Positions 17,881 through 25,639 of a stretch of 64,000 nt of DNA are shown piece by piece. The stretch's first letter is position 1; each line of letters opens with the position of its first letter. The notes beneath the pieces were generated by a model. The model was not told the DNA's origin. It worked only from the letters and a program-made list of their open reading frames with translations, and made no database searches. Made by a program: the position numbers and the translations under genes. Origin of the DNA: Natronomonas marina (lineage in GTDB: Archaea > Halobacteriota > Halobacteria > Halobacteriales > Haloarculaceae); NCBI RefSeq assembly GCF_024298905.1, contig NZ_CP101154.1, positions 1,054,001-1,118,000 on the forward strand, in the 5' to 3' direction.

Positions 17881-19335
17881 TCAGGGCCGGACGCTCGCCG
17901 GGAGGTTCGAGAGGACCGTCGCGCGGAACTGCGCGGACAGCCCCAAGAGCGAGAGGAAGTAGGCGGCCGCCCCGAGGACGACGAGTGCGCCGACGGTGAC
18001 GGCGTTGGCGGTGACGACCGGCAGGAACTCGACGCTGGGGTCCAGCGCGGCCGCCACCCGCCGGCCGAGGGCGACGACGACGCCCATCGCGGCCGCAGCG
18101 GCGACCTGCCGGCCGATTTCGCCGACCGGGACGCGGAACGAGGCCAGCGAGCGCAACGCGAGATACGACAGCGTCAGCCCGAGGGTCGCCGAAATCGCGG
18201 TGGCGATGGCCGCGCCGAGGAAGCCGATTGCGACCACCAGAACGACGTTCAGCAGGACGTTCGAGACGATGAAGACGAGGTTGACGCGGAAGGCGATGTC
18301 CGGCCGGTCCAGCGCGTTCAGCGCGTACATCAACTGCTCCTGGTAGCCGTAGACGAGCGCGGCCAGCACCAGCACCCACAGCACCGTGGCCCCCTGGACG
18401 AACTCGGGGCCGTAGATTCGGAGCAGCCCGCGACCGATGAGCGCGCTCCCGACGAGACCGGGGATGATGAGCAGGCCGTTGTAGGTCAGGGCGTCGGTGA
18501 CGAGCGTCGAGACGGTCTCCTCGCTGCCCTCGGCGTCGGCGCGGCTCAACTCGGGGAACATCGTCGAACTGATGGCCGACCCGAACAGCGTGAGGAACTT
18601 CGTGACCCGCCAGGCCACGTAGTAGACGCCGACGAGTCCGGACGGGACCAGCGCCGTCAACACGAGGACGTCGACGTCGTTGAACGACCGGGCCTGTAGC
18701 TTCCCGAGCCAGGAGAACTTGGCGAAGTCGACGAGGCTCTCGACGTGGCGGCGTTCGGGCCGGGCAATCCCGACGGAGACGACGGTGAGACCGGCGACGC
18801 CGACGAGGACGCCGCCCACCGCGTAGCCGACCAGCATGCCGGTGAGTCCGAGGCCGGCGACGACCAGGCCGATCTGGACGAGGCTGCGGACGCCGATCTT
18901 CAGCGGCGACAGCAGGCCGGCGACGTGGACGAGGCGTTCGCCCTCCAGGGCCGCGATGGTCGACAGCCGGAACAGTTCCGTCAGGACGAGCAGTGCGACG
19001 AAGGCGGCGACCGGCCGGCCGACGTAGTCGTCGACGAGGCCGCCCGCCAGCAGCACCGCGGCGGCGATGGCCGTCGCCAGGGCGCCGACGAGCGCAAAGC
19101 CCGCAACGAGGTAGGCGGCGGGCTCGTCGCCCTCGCTGATGCGTTTTCGCATCGCCGACCCGACGCCGAAGTCGCCGGCCAGCCGAAGCCACGCCACCAG
19201 CGCCAGCACGGCGGCGTAGTAGCCCAGCACCTCCGACCCGAGGACGTTGGCGAAGTAGATGGTGGCGACGAAGCCGAGCGCCGAGCCCAGGAACTTCGAG
19301 ACGAAGACGACGAACGATTTCTGGCCGATTCTCAT
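17881..19335 (-). CDS. Oligosaccharide flippase (Wzx/AglR-like, MATE-fold)
   Basis: This 484-residue protein is taken from ATG 19333-19335 (MRIGQKSFVVFVSKFLGSAL), rejecting a non-conserved basic extension. It has about fourteen membrane segments with the spacing of the polysaccharide biosynthesis (Wzx/RfbX) family, including GVYYVAWRVTKFLTLFGSAI and MFPELSRADAEG, which match the conserved cytoplasmic loop after TM8. It should move the dolichol-linked glycan from the cytoplasmic to the outer face. In Haloferax, AglR is proposed for this step. It is convergent with the epimerase and divergent from the alkaline-phosphatase-fold gene at 19518. Confidence 0.85.
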   Translation of the reverse strand: MRIGQKSFVVFVSKFLGSALGFVATIYFANVLGSEVLGYYAAVLALVAWLRLAGDFGVGSAMRKRISEGDEPAAYLVAGFALVGALATAIAAAVLLAGGLVDDYVGRPVAAFVALLVLTELFRLSTIAALEGERLVHVAGLLSPLKIGVRSLVQIGLVVAGLGLTGMLVGYAVGGVLVGVAGLTVVSVGIARPERRHVESLVDFAKFSWLGKLQARSFNDVDVLVLTALVPSGLVGVYYVAWRVTKFLTLFGSAISSTMFPELSRADAEGSEETVSTLVTDALTYNGLLIIPGLVGSALIGRGLLRIYGPEFVQGATVLWVLVLAALVYGYQEQLMYALNALDRPDIAFRVNLVFIVSNVLLNVVLVVAIGFLGAAIATAISATLGLTLSYLALRSLASFRVPVGEIGRQVAAAAAMGVVVALGRRVAAALDPSVEFLPVVTANAVTVGALVVLGAAAYFLSLLGLSAQFRATVLSNLPASVRP

Positions 19336-19412
19336 TGGCGAACACCGGAGCGTCGCCGTCCCCGCGTCGGCCGCCGGGACGGCGTCGTGACAGTCGGCAC
19401 CTTTCGGCCGAC

Positions 19413-19421
19413 GTATATAAA
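19413..19421 (-). promoter_or_regulatory. Strong TATA-like site upstream of flippase
   Basis: GTATATAAA on the plus strand reads TTTATATAC on the minus strand, about 79 bases before the flippase ATG. If used, it leaves a 5' leader of about 50 bases. It could also serve the plus strand, but a closer site exists there. Confidence 0.4.
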
Positions 19422-19485
19422 CCCTCCAGAAGCGCGCCGGGCGGAGAGCGTAGGTCACGAACGGGACGGCGCCGCGACACGGTTC

Positions 19486-19492
19486 GTTTATG
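19486..19492 (+). promoter_or_regulatory. TATA-like element for the gene at 19518
   Basis: GTTTATG lies about 28 bases before the ATG at 19518, fitting a leaderless transcript and supporting that start over the longer open frame. Confidence 0.45.
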
Positions 19493-19517
19493 CCGCCCGG
19501 CCGGGAAGGAGCCGCCA

Positions 19518-20972
19518 ATGGCCGCCGAACCGAACGTCCTGCTCGTGGTCCTCGACAGCGTTCGCGCGAAGAACGCCGGCCTCTACGGCCACGCCCGCGA
19601 GACGACGCCGTTCCTCGCGGAGTTCGCCGAGGAGGCCACCGTCTACGAGGGTGCACGGACCCCCGGCGCCCGCAGCATCACCGGCCACGCGAGCCTCTTC
19701 ACCGGCCGGACCGTCGAGGGCCACGGCCTGACCAGCGCCGACCGGCGACTCCGGCCAGGGACGACGGTGTTCGAGACGCTGCAATCGGCGGGCTACGAGA
19801 CGGCCGTCTTCTCGGAGAACGTCTGGATAACCGATGTCGACATCGGTCTCCGGCGGGGATTCGACACCGTCGTCGGCCCGCAGAACGTCCCGTTCCCGGA
19901 GGCGCTGGACGCCCGCCGGTTCGTCGCCGAGGCGGGTCGCGGCAACTACGCGGAGTTCCTCCGGGCGGCCGCAGAAAGCGGCCGGCCGCTCCGGTCGCTG
20001 GCCAACGGCGCCGCGACGAAACTCGCCGCCGACTACCCCCGGCTGAACCCCTTCGATAGCTCGCCGCCGGGCGACGTCTACCTCGACCGCTTCCTCGAGT
20101 GGCACGACGACCGCGACGGCCCGTGGGCGGCCTGTCTGAACCTCATGGACGCCCACCGGCCCTACGAGCCGCGGCCCGAACACGACGTGTGGGGCGACGA
20201 CGAACTGCGCTCGCTGCAGGAGCGGGTGCCGAACGACTGGCAACTGCTCTCGCGGCCGGAGGGGTGGTGGAAACTGTTCGCCGTCGAGTCGCTGTACGAC
20301 GGCGCCATCCGGCAGGCCGACGCGCTCGTCGAACGGCTGGTTGCGACGCTGCGGCGCCGCGGCGAGTTGGAGGAGACGCTGCTCGTGATAACGAGCGACC
20401 ACGGCGAGGGGTTCGGCGAACCCAGTCGCGTCCGCCCCGGCATCCGGGTGGCGGGCCACAACACTGCCCTCCACGAGGTCATCCTCCACGTTCCGCTGGT
20501 CGTCCGGTTCCCCGGCGAGGGCGACGGCGAGCGCGTGTCCGGCCTCGCCTCCGTCGCGGAGTTCCCCGCGGCCGTCGCCGACGCCCGCGAGGGGGCGGCC
20601 GGTCCCGACTCGTTCCGGACGGACACCGCCTACGCCACCTCCTACGGCCTCCTGATGGACGACCAGTTGCGGTCGCGCGCCGAGCGCTACGGGAATCCCG
20701 ACGAACTGGAGGGGTTCAACGACCGCCTCCGGGCGGTCTACGAGGACGACGGCGACACGGTTCGCAAGCACGTCGCCTGGGGCGACCGGCGGGCGGTGAC
20801 GGTCCGAATCCGGGACGCCACCACCGCCTACGTCGAGCGGGAAATCGACCCCGCCGAGGTCGACGAGCGGTTCGAGGCCGTCGACGACGCCGGCCTCGTC
20901 GAGGAGGGTGCCGGCATCGACGCCGTCGACGAGGGTACCCAGAAGCGACTCGAGGACCTCGGCTACATGTAG
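19518..20972 (+). CDS. Sulfatase-like alkaline-phosphatase-fold enzyme
   Basis: This 484-residue protein is taken from ATG 19518. VLLVVLDSVRAKNAGLYGH supplies metal ligand D13. SITGHASLFTG aligns with the sulfatase signature, but the nucleophile position is Ser53 and the following residues lack the P-S-R needed for formylglycine formation. CLNLMDAHRPYEPR and VITSDHGEGFGEP give the later His and Asp ligands. It ends LEDLGYM. There is no signal peptide or C-terminal anchor. It closes the glycan cluster and directly precedes the accessory insert, whose left inverted repeat begins six bases after the stop. It could modify glycan sulfate or phosphate groups, or act as a phosphotransferase. Confidence 0.78.
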   Translation: MAAEPNVLLVVLDSVRAKNAGLYGHARETTPFLAEFAEEATVYEGARTPGARSITGHASLFTGRTVEGHGLTSADRRLRPGTTVFETLQSAGYETAVFSENVWITDVDIGLRRGFDTVVGPQNVPFPEALDARRFVAEAGRGNYAEFLRAAAESGRPLRSLANGAATKLAADYPRLNPFDSSPPGDVYLDRFLEWHDDRDGPWAACLNLMDAHRPYEPRPEHDVWGDDELRSLQERVPNDWQLLSRPEGWWKLFAVESLYDGAIRQADALVERLVATLRRRGELEETLLVITSDHGEGFGEPSRVRPGIRVAGHNTALHEVILHVPLVVRFPGEGDGERVSGLASVAEFPAAVADAREGAAGPDSFRTDTAYATSYGLLMDDQLRSRAERYGNPDELEGFNDRLRAVYEDDGDTVRKHVAWGDRRAVTVRIRDATTAYVEREIDPAEVDERFEAVDDAGLVEEGAGIDAVDEGTQKRLEDLGYM

Positions 20973-20977
20973 TCAGG

Positions 20978-20988
20978 GAAGTTGAGAC
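20978..20988 (+). repeat. Left arm of 11-bp inverted repeat bounding the insert
   Basis: GAAGTTGAGAC is repeated in inverted orientation at 25504-25514. The two copies frame the stretch holding the insertion-sequence remnants. Confidence 0.5.
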
Positions 20989-21165
20989 TACAGTGGGTTT
21001 AGCGAGGCTGTGATGCGTGAATTTGACCAATGCGATCGTAGAAACTACCTCAGATCACTCTCCAAGCGGCCATTCTTGTCACACTTCCGATCGTATGGGT
21101 GAATATTCGAGACTTCCAATAGTGTAGCCACTCAGACGGCGCGCTAACCCAGACAGAGTGCCTAT

Positions 21166-21333
21166 CTACCCGATTCCAGTCTCCTTCTTCAGCAGCGTCA
21201 GCGTATTGTCGGCCGTCACGATCGGCGAATGTTCATATTCACCGGTCAACTCAACCTGCACCAACAAATCGAGTGTTCGCCAGATCGAGTACGCCAACCG
21301 AACACCCTTGAGGTAATGGTCCGTACATTCACG
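21166..21333 (-). pseudogene. C-terminal remnant of an IS transposase
   Basis: The minus strand reads YLKGVRLAYSIWRTLDLL, then a short linker and HSPIVTADNTLTLLKKETG before the stop at 21166-21168. This looks like the C-terminus of a haloarchaeal IS4/ISH-type transposase (helical LAYSIWR...DLL followed by a short tail). The catalytic part is missing, cut off where the NmrA-like gene begins at 21335. The stretch from 20973 to 21165 holds no gene I can support; it may be the rest of the element's end. The family name is from memory of such C-termini and needs a search. Confidence 0.55.
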
Positions 21334-21334
21334 A

Positions 21335-22219
21335 ATGCGTGTCCTCGTTGTTGGAGCGACCGGGTTCGTTGGCGGCCGGCTCGTCGAGTCGCTGCGCTCG
21401 GCCGGCCATGAGGTCGTCGCCTTCTCCCGGAGCGCGAGCCAGTCGAGATTCCCGGACGATGTCGAGATATTCGAAGGCGACCTCGGCGATCCGGCCTCGC
21501 TGGAGGGGCTCTGTGAGGAGATCGACGTGGCCTACTACCTGATCCACTCGCTGACGGCCGAGAATTTCGCGGAGCTCGACCGCACCTACGCCCGCCGGTT
21601 CCGGGAGCTGGCGTCGGCAGCCGGCGTCGACAGGGTGGTCTACATGAGTGGCATCAGCGGCGACGAGCGGGACCTCTCGCCACACCTCGCCTCCCGCCGG
21701 GAGGTCGAGTCAGTACTCGAGGCCGGAAGCTTCGATCTGACCGTCCTCCGGGCGGCGATCATCATCGGTGCCGGCAGCGCGAGCTTCCGCATCATCGACG
21801 ACCTCACCGACCGGCTGCCCGTGATGGCGGTTCCGAAGTGGGTGCGGACGCCGTGTCAACCGATCGGCATCGACGACGCTGTCGCCTACCTCGTCGGCGT
21901 CCTCGACGTCGAAGAGACCCGGGGCGGCATCTACGACATCGGCGCACCGACAGTGTGGTCCTACGAGTCCCTGCTGAAGTTGACCGCCAAGGAGAAGGGA
22001 AAGCGTATCCTGATCGTGCCGGTACCGGTGATGTCCCCGGGACTCTCTTCGCACTGGCTCCGACTGACAACGGACGTCCAGTACGCCATCGCCCGGCCGT
22101 TGGCCGAGAGTATGCGAAACCCCGTGACGGTCGACCCCGAGCGGGACCTGCAGTCGGTCGTTCCCATCGAGCAGACGTCGGTCGAGGTGGCGATCCAGCA
22201 GGCGCTTGCGGAGGGGTGA
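21335..22219 (+). CDS. NAD(P)H-binding atypical SDR (NmrA/NDUFA9-like)
   Basis: This 294-residue protein starts at ATG 21335. It begins MRVLVVGATGFVGGRLVESL, the GxxGxxG loop of atypical SDRs. VDRVVYMSGISGDE replaces the usual Ser-Tyr-Lys catalytic pattern, and no YxxxK is visible, as in NmrA-like or complex I 39-kDa-subunit-like proteins. Such proteins often bind quinone- or lipid-linked substrates or act as redox sensors. The C-terminal helical part (LSSHWLRLTTDVQYAIAR) could touch a membrane. It lies within the accessory insert between a transposase remnant and a TnpB element. Precise function is unknown. Confidence 0.7.
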   Translation: MRVLVVGATGFVGGRLVESLRSAGHEVVAFSRSASQSRFPDDVEIFEGDLGDPASLEGLCEEIDVAYYLIHSLTAENFAELDRTYARRFRELASAAGVDRVVYMSGISGDERDLSPHLASRREVESVLEAGSFDLTVLRAAIIIGAGSASFRIIDDLTDRLPVMAVPKWVRTPCQPIGIDDAVAYLVGVLDVEETRGGIYDIGAPTVWSYESLLKLTAKEKGKRILIVPVPVMSPGLSSHWLRLTTDVQYAIARPLAESMRNPVTVDPERDLQSVVPIEQTSVEVAIQQALAEG

Positions 22220-22453
22220 TCAAGGCTCTTCGGTGGATATTGCACGGTCACCTCCGATGAGTTGTACGAGGTCCTCGCCGGCGCCAGCGCCGGCGGGACC
22301 TCGATCAATCACAGCGGTAACAGCGCGGAAGCCCACGGCTTCAGCCGTGGGAGGAAGCGCGTACGCTCCGAGCGGCAAACCACCGACAGCGACAGGGCTG
22401 ACTCCCCAACACCATTCAAAAATATTAATAAAGAGTAGCTACTACTGTGAGGT

Positions 22454-23746
22454 ATGGCGTGGGAGGTAACTCGAACGGTTCAGGTTCGCCTTGACGTGCC
22501 CGACGACCGCAAGAGCGACCTCCACGCCACCAACAGCAAGTTCCAGTATTGTGCCAACCGTACCGCAGACTGGGCGTGGCGCTATCCCGACGAGGACTGT
22601 GTAACCAGCAAGAGCGAAGCCGAAGCCGCCATCTACGACGAACTCCGCCACGAGACGGACGGCCTTCACGCGAACCTCGTGCAGAAAGCCATCAAACGCG
22701 CCACCGACGACATCGACAACTGCGTTGACCGGCTTGCTGACGGCGAGAATACCAGCAAGCCCGAATACGACACGTTCAGCATCGTCTACGACAAGCGAGC
22801 CGCCACCTACTACCGCGACACGGTGAGTCTCGCCACCGTCAACGGGCGCGTTGAGTGCGAGTACGACCTGCCCGACGATCCCGAAGGCACACCACACGGC
22901 AAGTACCTGCTGAACGAGGACTACTCGTTTTCGACCAGTACCGTCCACTACGACAGCGGAGTCGACGAGTTCTACCTGCACGCGGCGATGGAACGCGAAC
23001 TCGACGTTGCCAGTCCTGAGAAAGCCGAGGATTCGAGAGTCCTGGGCGTGGACTGCAACGTTGACGACCACATCGCCGTGACTTCGACAGGACGGTTCGT
23101 CGGCAACGCCGACTACCTCAACCACCAGCGCCGCGAGTTTGAGAAACGCCGTGCTAGCCTGCAACAGACCGGCACGCGAAGCGCCCACCTGACCTACCAC
23201 CGCATCGGTGACAGATTCGGACGGTGGAGCGAAGACTACCTGCATCGGTGTTCCAAAGAAATTGTCGCAGAGGCCGACCGCCACGGCTGTACGCACATCG
23301 CGTTCGAGGACTTGGAGCAGATCCGAGAGCGCATCAGCGACGGCAAGAAGTTCCAGCAGTGGGCGTTCAACGAGTTACAGCGACAGGTCGCGTACAAAGC
23401 CGACGAACACGGCAGCGTGGTTGAGACAGTCGGCCCGTCTTACACCAGCCAGCAGTGCTCAAAGTGTGGCTGTACGCTCGAAGAAAACCGCGACGGGCAA
23501 CGCTTCGCCTGTTTAGACTGTTCGTACTCGGTGAACGCCGACTACAACGCGGCGAAAAACGTGGCCCGGAAACTCGCGTTGAAACTCCAGCGAGGGCAGA
23601 AGTCCCCCGCTGGAGGGGCGTTCTGTCAGTACGCCCTGAAGTCGGGGGTGATGACCGTGAACGCTACTGACGTGGCGTCCGACGCTTACGTGTCGGCAGA
23701 ACGGGAGTCCACCGACAAGCCCACCGCTTCAGCGGTGGGTAGCTGA
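22454..23746 (+). CDS. tnpB: RNA-guided endonuclease TnpB
   Basis: This 430-residue protein starts at ATG 22454. The RuvC-like catalytic residues are all present: D200 in VLGVDCNVDDHIAV, E285 in HIAFEDLEQIRE and D363 in NADYNAAKNVA. A zinc ribbon is formed by C335, C338, C353 and C356. TnpB uses an RNA made from the right end of its element to cut DNA that matches the flank and carries a short adjacent motif, which favours retention of the element. The reading frame continues through the right-end hairpin. It looks intact, so activity is plausible. An AT-rich stretch (AATATTAATAAAG near 22421-22433) may carry the promoter. Confidence 0.93.
   Translation: MAWEVTRTVQVRLDVPDDRKSDLHATNSKFQYCANRTADWAWRYPDEDCVTSKSEAEAAIYDELRHETDGLHANLVQKAIKRATDDIDNCVDRLADGENTSKPEYDTFSIVYDKRAATYYRDTVSLATVNGRVECEYDLPDDPEGTPHGKYLLNEDYSFSTSTVHYDSGVDEFYLHAAMERELDVASPEKAEDSRVLGVDCNVDDHIAVTSTGRFVGNADYLNHQRREFEKRRASLQQTGTRSAHLTYHRIGDRFGRWSEDYLHRCSKEIVAEADRHGCTHIAFEDLEQIRERISDGKKFQQWAFNELQRQVAYKADEHGSVVETVGPSYTSQQCSKCGCTLEENRDGQRFACLDCSYSVNADYNAAKNVARKLALKLQRGQKSPAGGAFCQYALKSGVMTVNATDVASDAYVSAERESTDKPTASAVGS
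23600..23746 (+). ncRNA. Probable omega RNA (TnpB guide scaffold)
   Basis: In studied TnpB systems the guide scaffold is transcribed from the 3' end of tnpB through the right end, with the guide taken from DNA just outside. Here that region includes the terminal hairpin at 23720-23739 and a GC-rich stem-forming stretch before it. Borders are approximate. No transcription evidence is available from sequence. Confidence 0.4.
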
Positions 23747-23877
23747 CCGATTCCGGTGTTGGCGGTCCGGAGGCACAACCCTGAGACAGGACATATCGAG
23801 CCCTCGCTCCGTGGATCAGCTCGTCCCGGTGAGCGAGATGACGGAATTCTTGATACCACGGGGAATAGCCCTACGAA

Positions 23878-24960
23878 ATGAATGGTCTCGAACTAACGCT
23901 CCGCCTACTGAGCGGTGTTTTGCTTATCCTCGCAAACGGATTCTTCGTCGCGATCGAGTTCGCACTCACTCGCGTGCGACAGTACCCCAAGTCCGAGTTC
24001 GACGTCCCGGGACTCGAGCGAGCCTGGGAGATGACACAGGATCTCGAAATCTATCTCACGAGTTGTCAGGTCGGCATCTCTGCGACGAGTATCGCCGTCG
24101 GCATCGTCGCGGAACCCGCCCTGGCTTCGTTGATCGATCCAGTGTTCGAGAACACACTGCTCACGTCGATTGGGGCGGGTGGCATCCTTGCGTTCGTCAT
24201 CATCAATCTGCTCCACCTGACCCACGGCGAACAGACACCCACGTATCTCGGGGTCGAGCGGACGAAGTTCGTCGCTCGGTACGGCGCGACACCGCTGTAC
24301 TGGTTTGCCAAGCTGCTCTATCCGGTCATCGTGCTCGGAGACAGCGTCGCCAAATGGACGCTCGGGCTGTTCGGTGTTGAGATGACCGGTGCCTGGCTAG
24401 AAACCGAAACCGACCGGGTCGAATCCCGGGCGGACCTCCGCCACCGGCTCGGGACTTTGCTCGACCAAGGGAATCTTTCTGAGGAACGGCAAGAAGAGAT
24501 CCTGAACGCCTTCACTGTCGGCGAACAGCCCGTCAGCGATATCATGACCGATCGTGAGGACATTATTTTTCTCTCGACAGCCGTCTCTGCGCAAGAAAAT
24601 TTCGATCGAATCGGAACAAGCCCGCACACGCGATTTCCCTTGATTGGTGACGATCCAGCCGACTATCGAGGGGTTGTCTACGTTCCTGCAGTTGTTGATC
24701 AGATCGACGAACTCCGGCATGGCGAGGTCACGTTCGAGGATGTCGCTGCTCCACCGATGACGCTCCGAGCAGACACGCTCATCAGCGATGCCGTCGACCA
24801 GTTTCAGGACGAACATCAAGAACTCGCGCTCGTGTATGAAGAGGACGAGGAGAACGTCGTGGGACTGATCACTGCGACAGACGCCCTCGAAGCAGTGATG
24901 GGTGAGATCGAAGACCCCCTCGACATCAAACTCAAGGAACAGAAAAGCGTCCCCCAGTGA
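23878..24960 (+). CDS. CNNM/CorC-type membrane protein with CBS domains
   Basis: This 360-residue protein starts at ATG 23878. It opens with a membrane helix (LLSGVLLILANGFFVAIEFA), then the conserved CNNM core with LTSCQVGISATSIAVG and two further membrane segments to about residue 175. ERQEEILNAFTVGEQPVSDI and MTDREDIIFLS begin a pair of CBS domains ending near residue 350 (VVGLITATDALEAVMGEIED). The family handles Mg2+ or Co2+ efflux, or is annotated as hemolysin-like. The C-terminal transporter-associated domain seen in longer members is missing. It lies inside the accessory insert between two TnpB-related sequences. Confidence 0.85.
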   Translation: MNGLELTLRLLSGVLLILANGFFVAIEFALTRVRQYPKSEFDVPGLERAWEMTQDLEIYLTSCQVGISATSIAVGIVAEPALASLIDPVFENTLLTSIGAGGILAFVIINLLHLTHGEQTPTYLGVERTKFVARYGATPLYWFAKLLYPVIVLGDSVAKWTLGLFGVEMTGAWLETETDRVESRADLRHRLGTLLDQGNLSEERQEEILNAFTVGEQPVSDIMTDREDIIFLSTAVSAQENFDRIGTSPHTRFPLIGDDPADYRGVVYVPAVVDQIDELRHGEVTFEDVAAPPMTLRADTLISDAVDQFQDEHQELALVYEEDEENVVGLITATDALEAVMGEIEDPLDIKLKEQKSVPQ

Positions 24961-25085
24961 ACTGGCTGTACGAGTCCAAAGCCGACAGAATCTCCACGCG
25001 CTCCTATTCAGAGCAATACTTTTCAACTTACTGATTAATAACGTACATTCTCAAACGCTCTATTCGTCCGGCTACAATCACGGAT

Positions 25086-25202
25086 ATGGAATTTGATTTC
25101 ACGCGCTCAGTGGTTCCGCTCGCCGCAATCGTCGCCGTCGCAACAGTCGCGCTCACGTCCGCAATGGCTCCCTCAACGGTCTTCATGATGGTTCTGCCCT
25201 CA
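25086..25202 (+). pseudogene. Truncated small haloarchaeal membrane protein (DUF7333-like)
   Basis: From ATG 25086 the frame encodes MEFDFTRSVVPLAAIVAVA followed by a second hydrophobic part ending STVFMMVLPS at about 25202. Then the sequence changes abruptly to NYPTLLAHG, which is the right end of a TnpB element read on the wrong strand. Intact homologues as I remember them continue with one more membrane helix and a short HGEYR-type tail. The 144-codon open frame that continues to 25520 is therefore a chimera. The DUF assignment is from memory. Confidence 0.5.
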
Positions 25203-25460
25203 GTAAACTACCCCACCCTACTCGCTCACGGCTTCTTCTCGCGGGCCGAAGGCCCGCTCGAATGGTCCGCGGAACTTCGTTCCGCGCTATCGCCGTTCGC
25301 TTCGTTGAGGGTGGGGCTTTCGCGTGGACTCCTGTTCTGGCCGCCCTCGGCGGCAGGCGAATACTCGCCGTTCACGTTCAACGTCCCGCGATTCAAGCGC
25401 ACGTTTACGGGTGCGCCTCCGCCCGACGACTCGAGATGGCGGAATAGGGAGAACTACTGT
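25203..25460 (-). mobile_element. Right-end remnant of a second TnpB element
   Basis: On the minus strand from about 25437 to the stop at 25226-25228 the sequence reads [20 protein letters not shown] and [11 protein letters not shown], typical of TnpB C-terminal tails. It is structured: outer stem CCCCACCCT (25211-25219) with AGGGTGGGG (25308-25316), and inner hairpins at 25241-25257 (7 bp, GAA loop) and 25268-25286 (8 bp, TTC loop). An in-frame stop just upstream and the missing catalytic domain show it is a fragment. It interrupts the small membrane gene at 25086. From 25461 to 25639 I see no gene, only a 7-bp hairpin (25460-25487), the right inverted-repeat arm and the next promoter. Confidence 0.6.
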
Positions 25461-25503
25461 AGGTGGTCAGACAAACTCTGCCACCTATACATTGAGAACC
25501 CTG

Positions 25504-25514
25504 GTCTCAACTTC
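25504..25514 (-). repeat. Right arm of 11-bp inverted repeat bounding the insert
   Basis: GTCTCAACTTC is the exact reverse complement of 20978-20988. It lies about 125 bases before the next glycan-cluster gene. Confidence 0.5.
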
Positions 25515-25639
25515 TGGTAGTCGGCGACGCCGGGCGCTCGGGGCGTCCCGGGTGGGGTCCGCTCGTGGCGCCCCGAGGCGCGGTCGACCGCGACACCGAG
25601 ACGGGAAGGTTTTGTAGCTGCCGGTGCCCCTTCCGGTCG

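Larger units (their letters stand above)
22330..23746 (+). mobile_element. IS1341-type (IS200/IS605 group) TnpB element, no TnpA
   Basis: A hairpin at 22332-22351 (9-bp stem CCCACGGCT/AGCCGTGGG, TC loop) lies upstream of tnpB. A matching hairpin at 23720-23739 (CCCACCGCT/AGCGGTGGG, TC loop) lies inside the last codons. Such subterminal hairpins are the recognition structures of IS200/IS605 ends. There is no Y1 transposase gene beside it, so movement would need TnpA in trans. Exact termini are not certain because no target duplication is made by this group. Confidence 0.78.

Noticed and set aside
19518-20972. Formylglycine-dependent sulfatase
   Set aside because: The position aligned to the sulfatase nucleophile is Ser, without the P-S-R that guides the modifying enzyme, so I call it only sulfatase-like.
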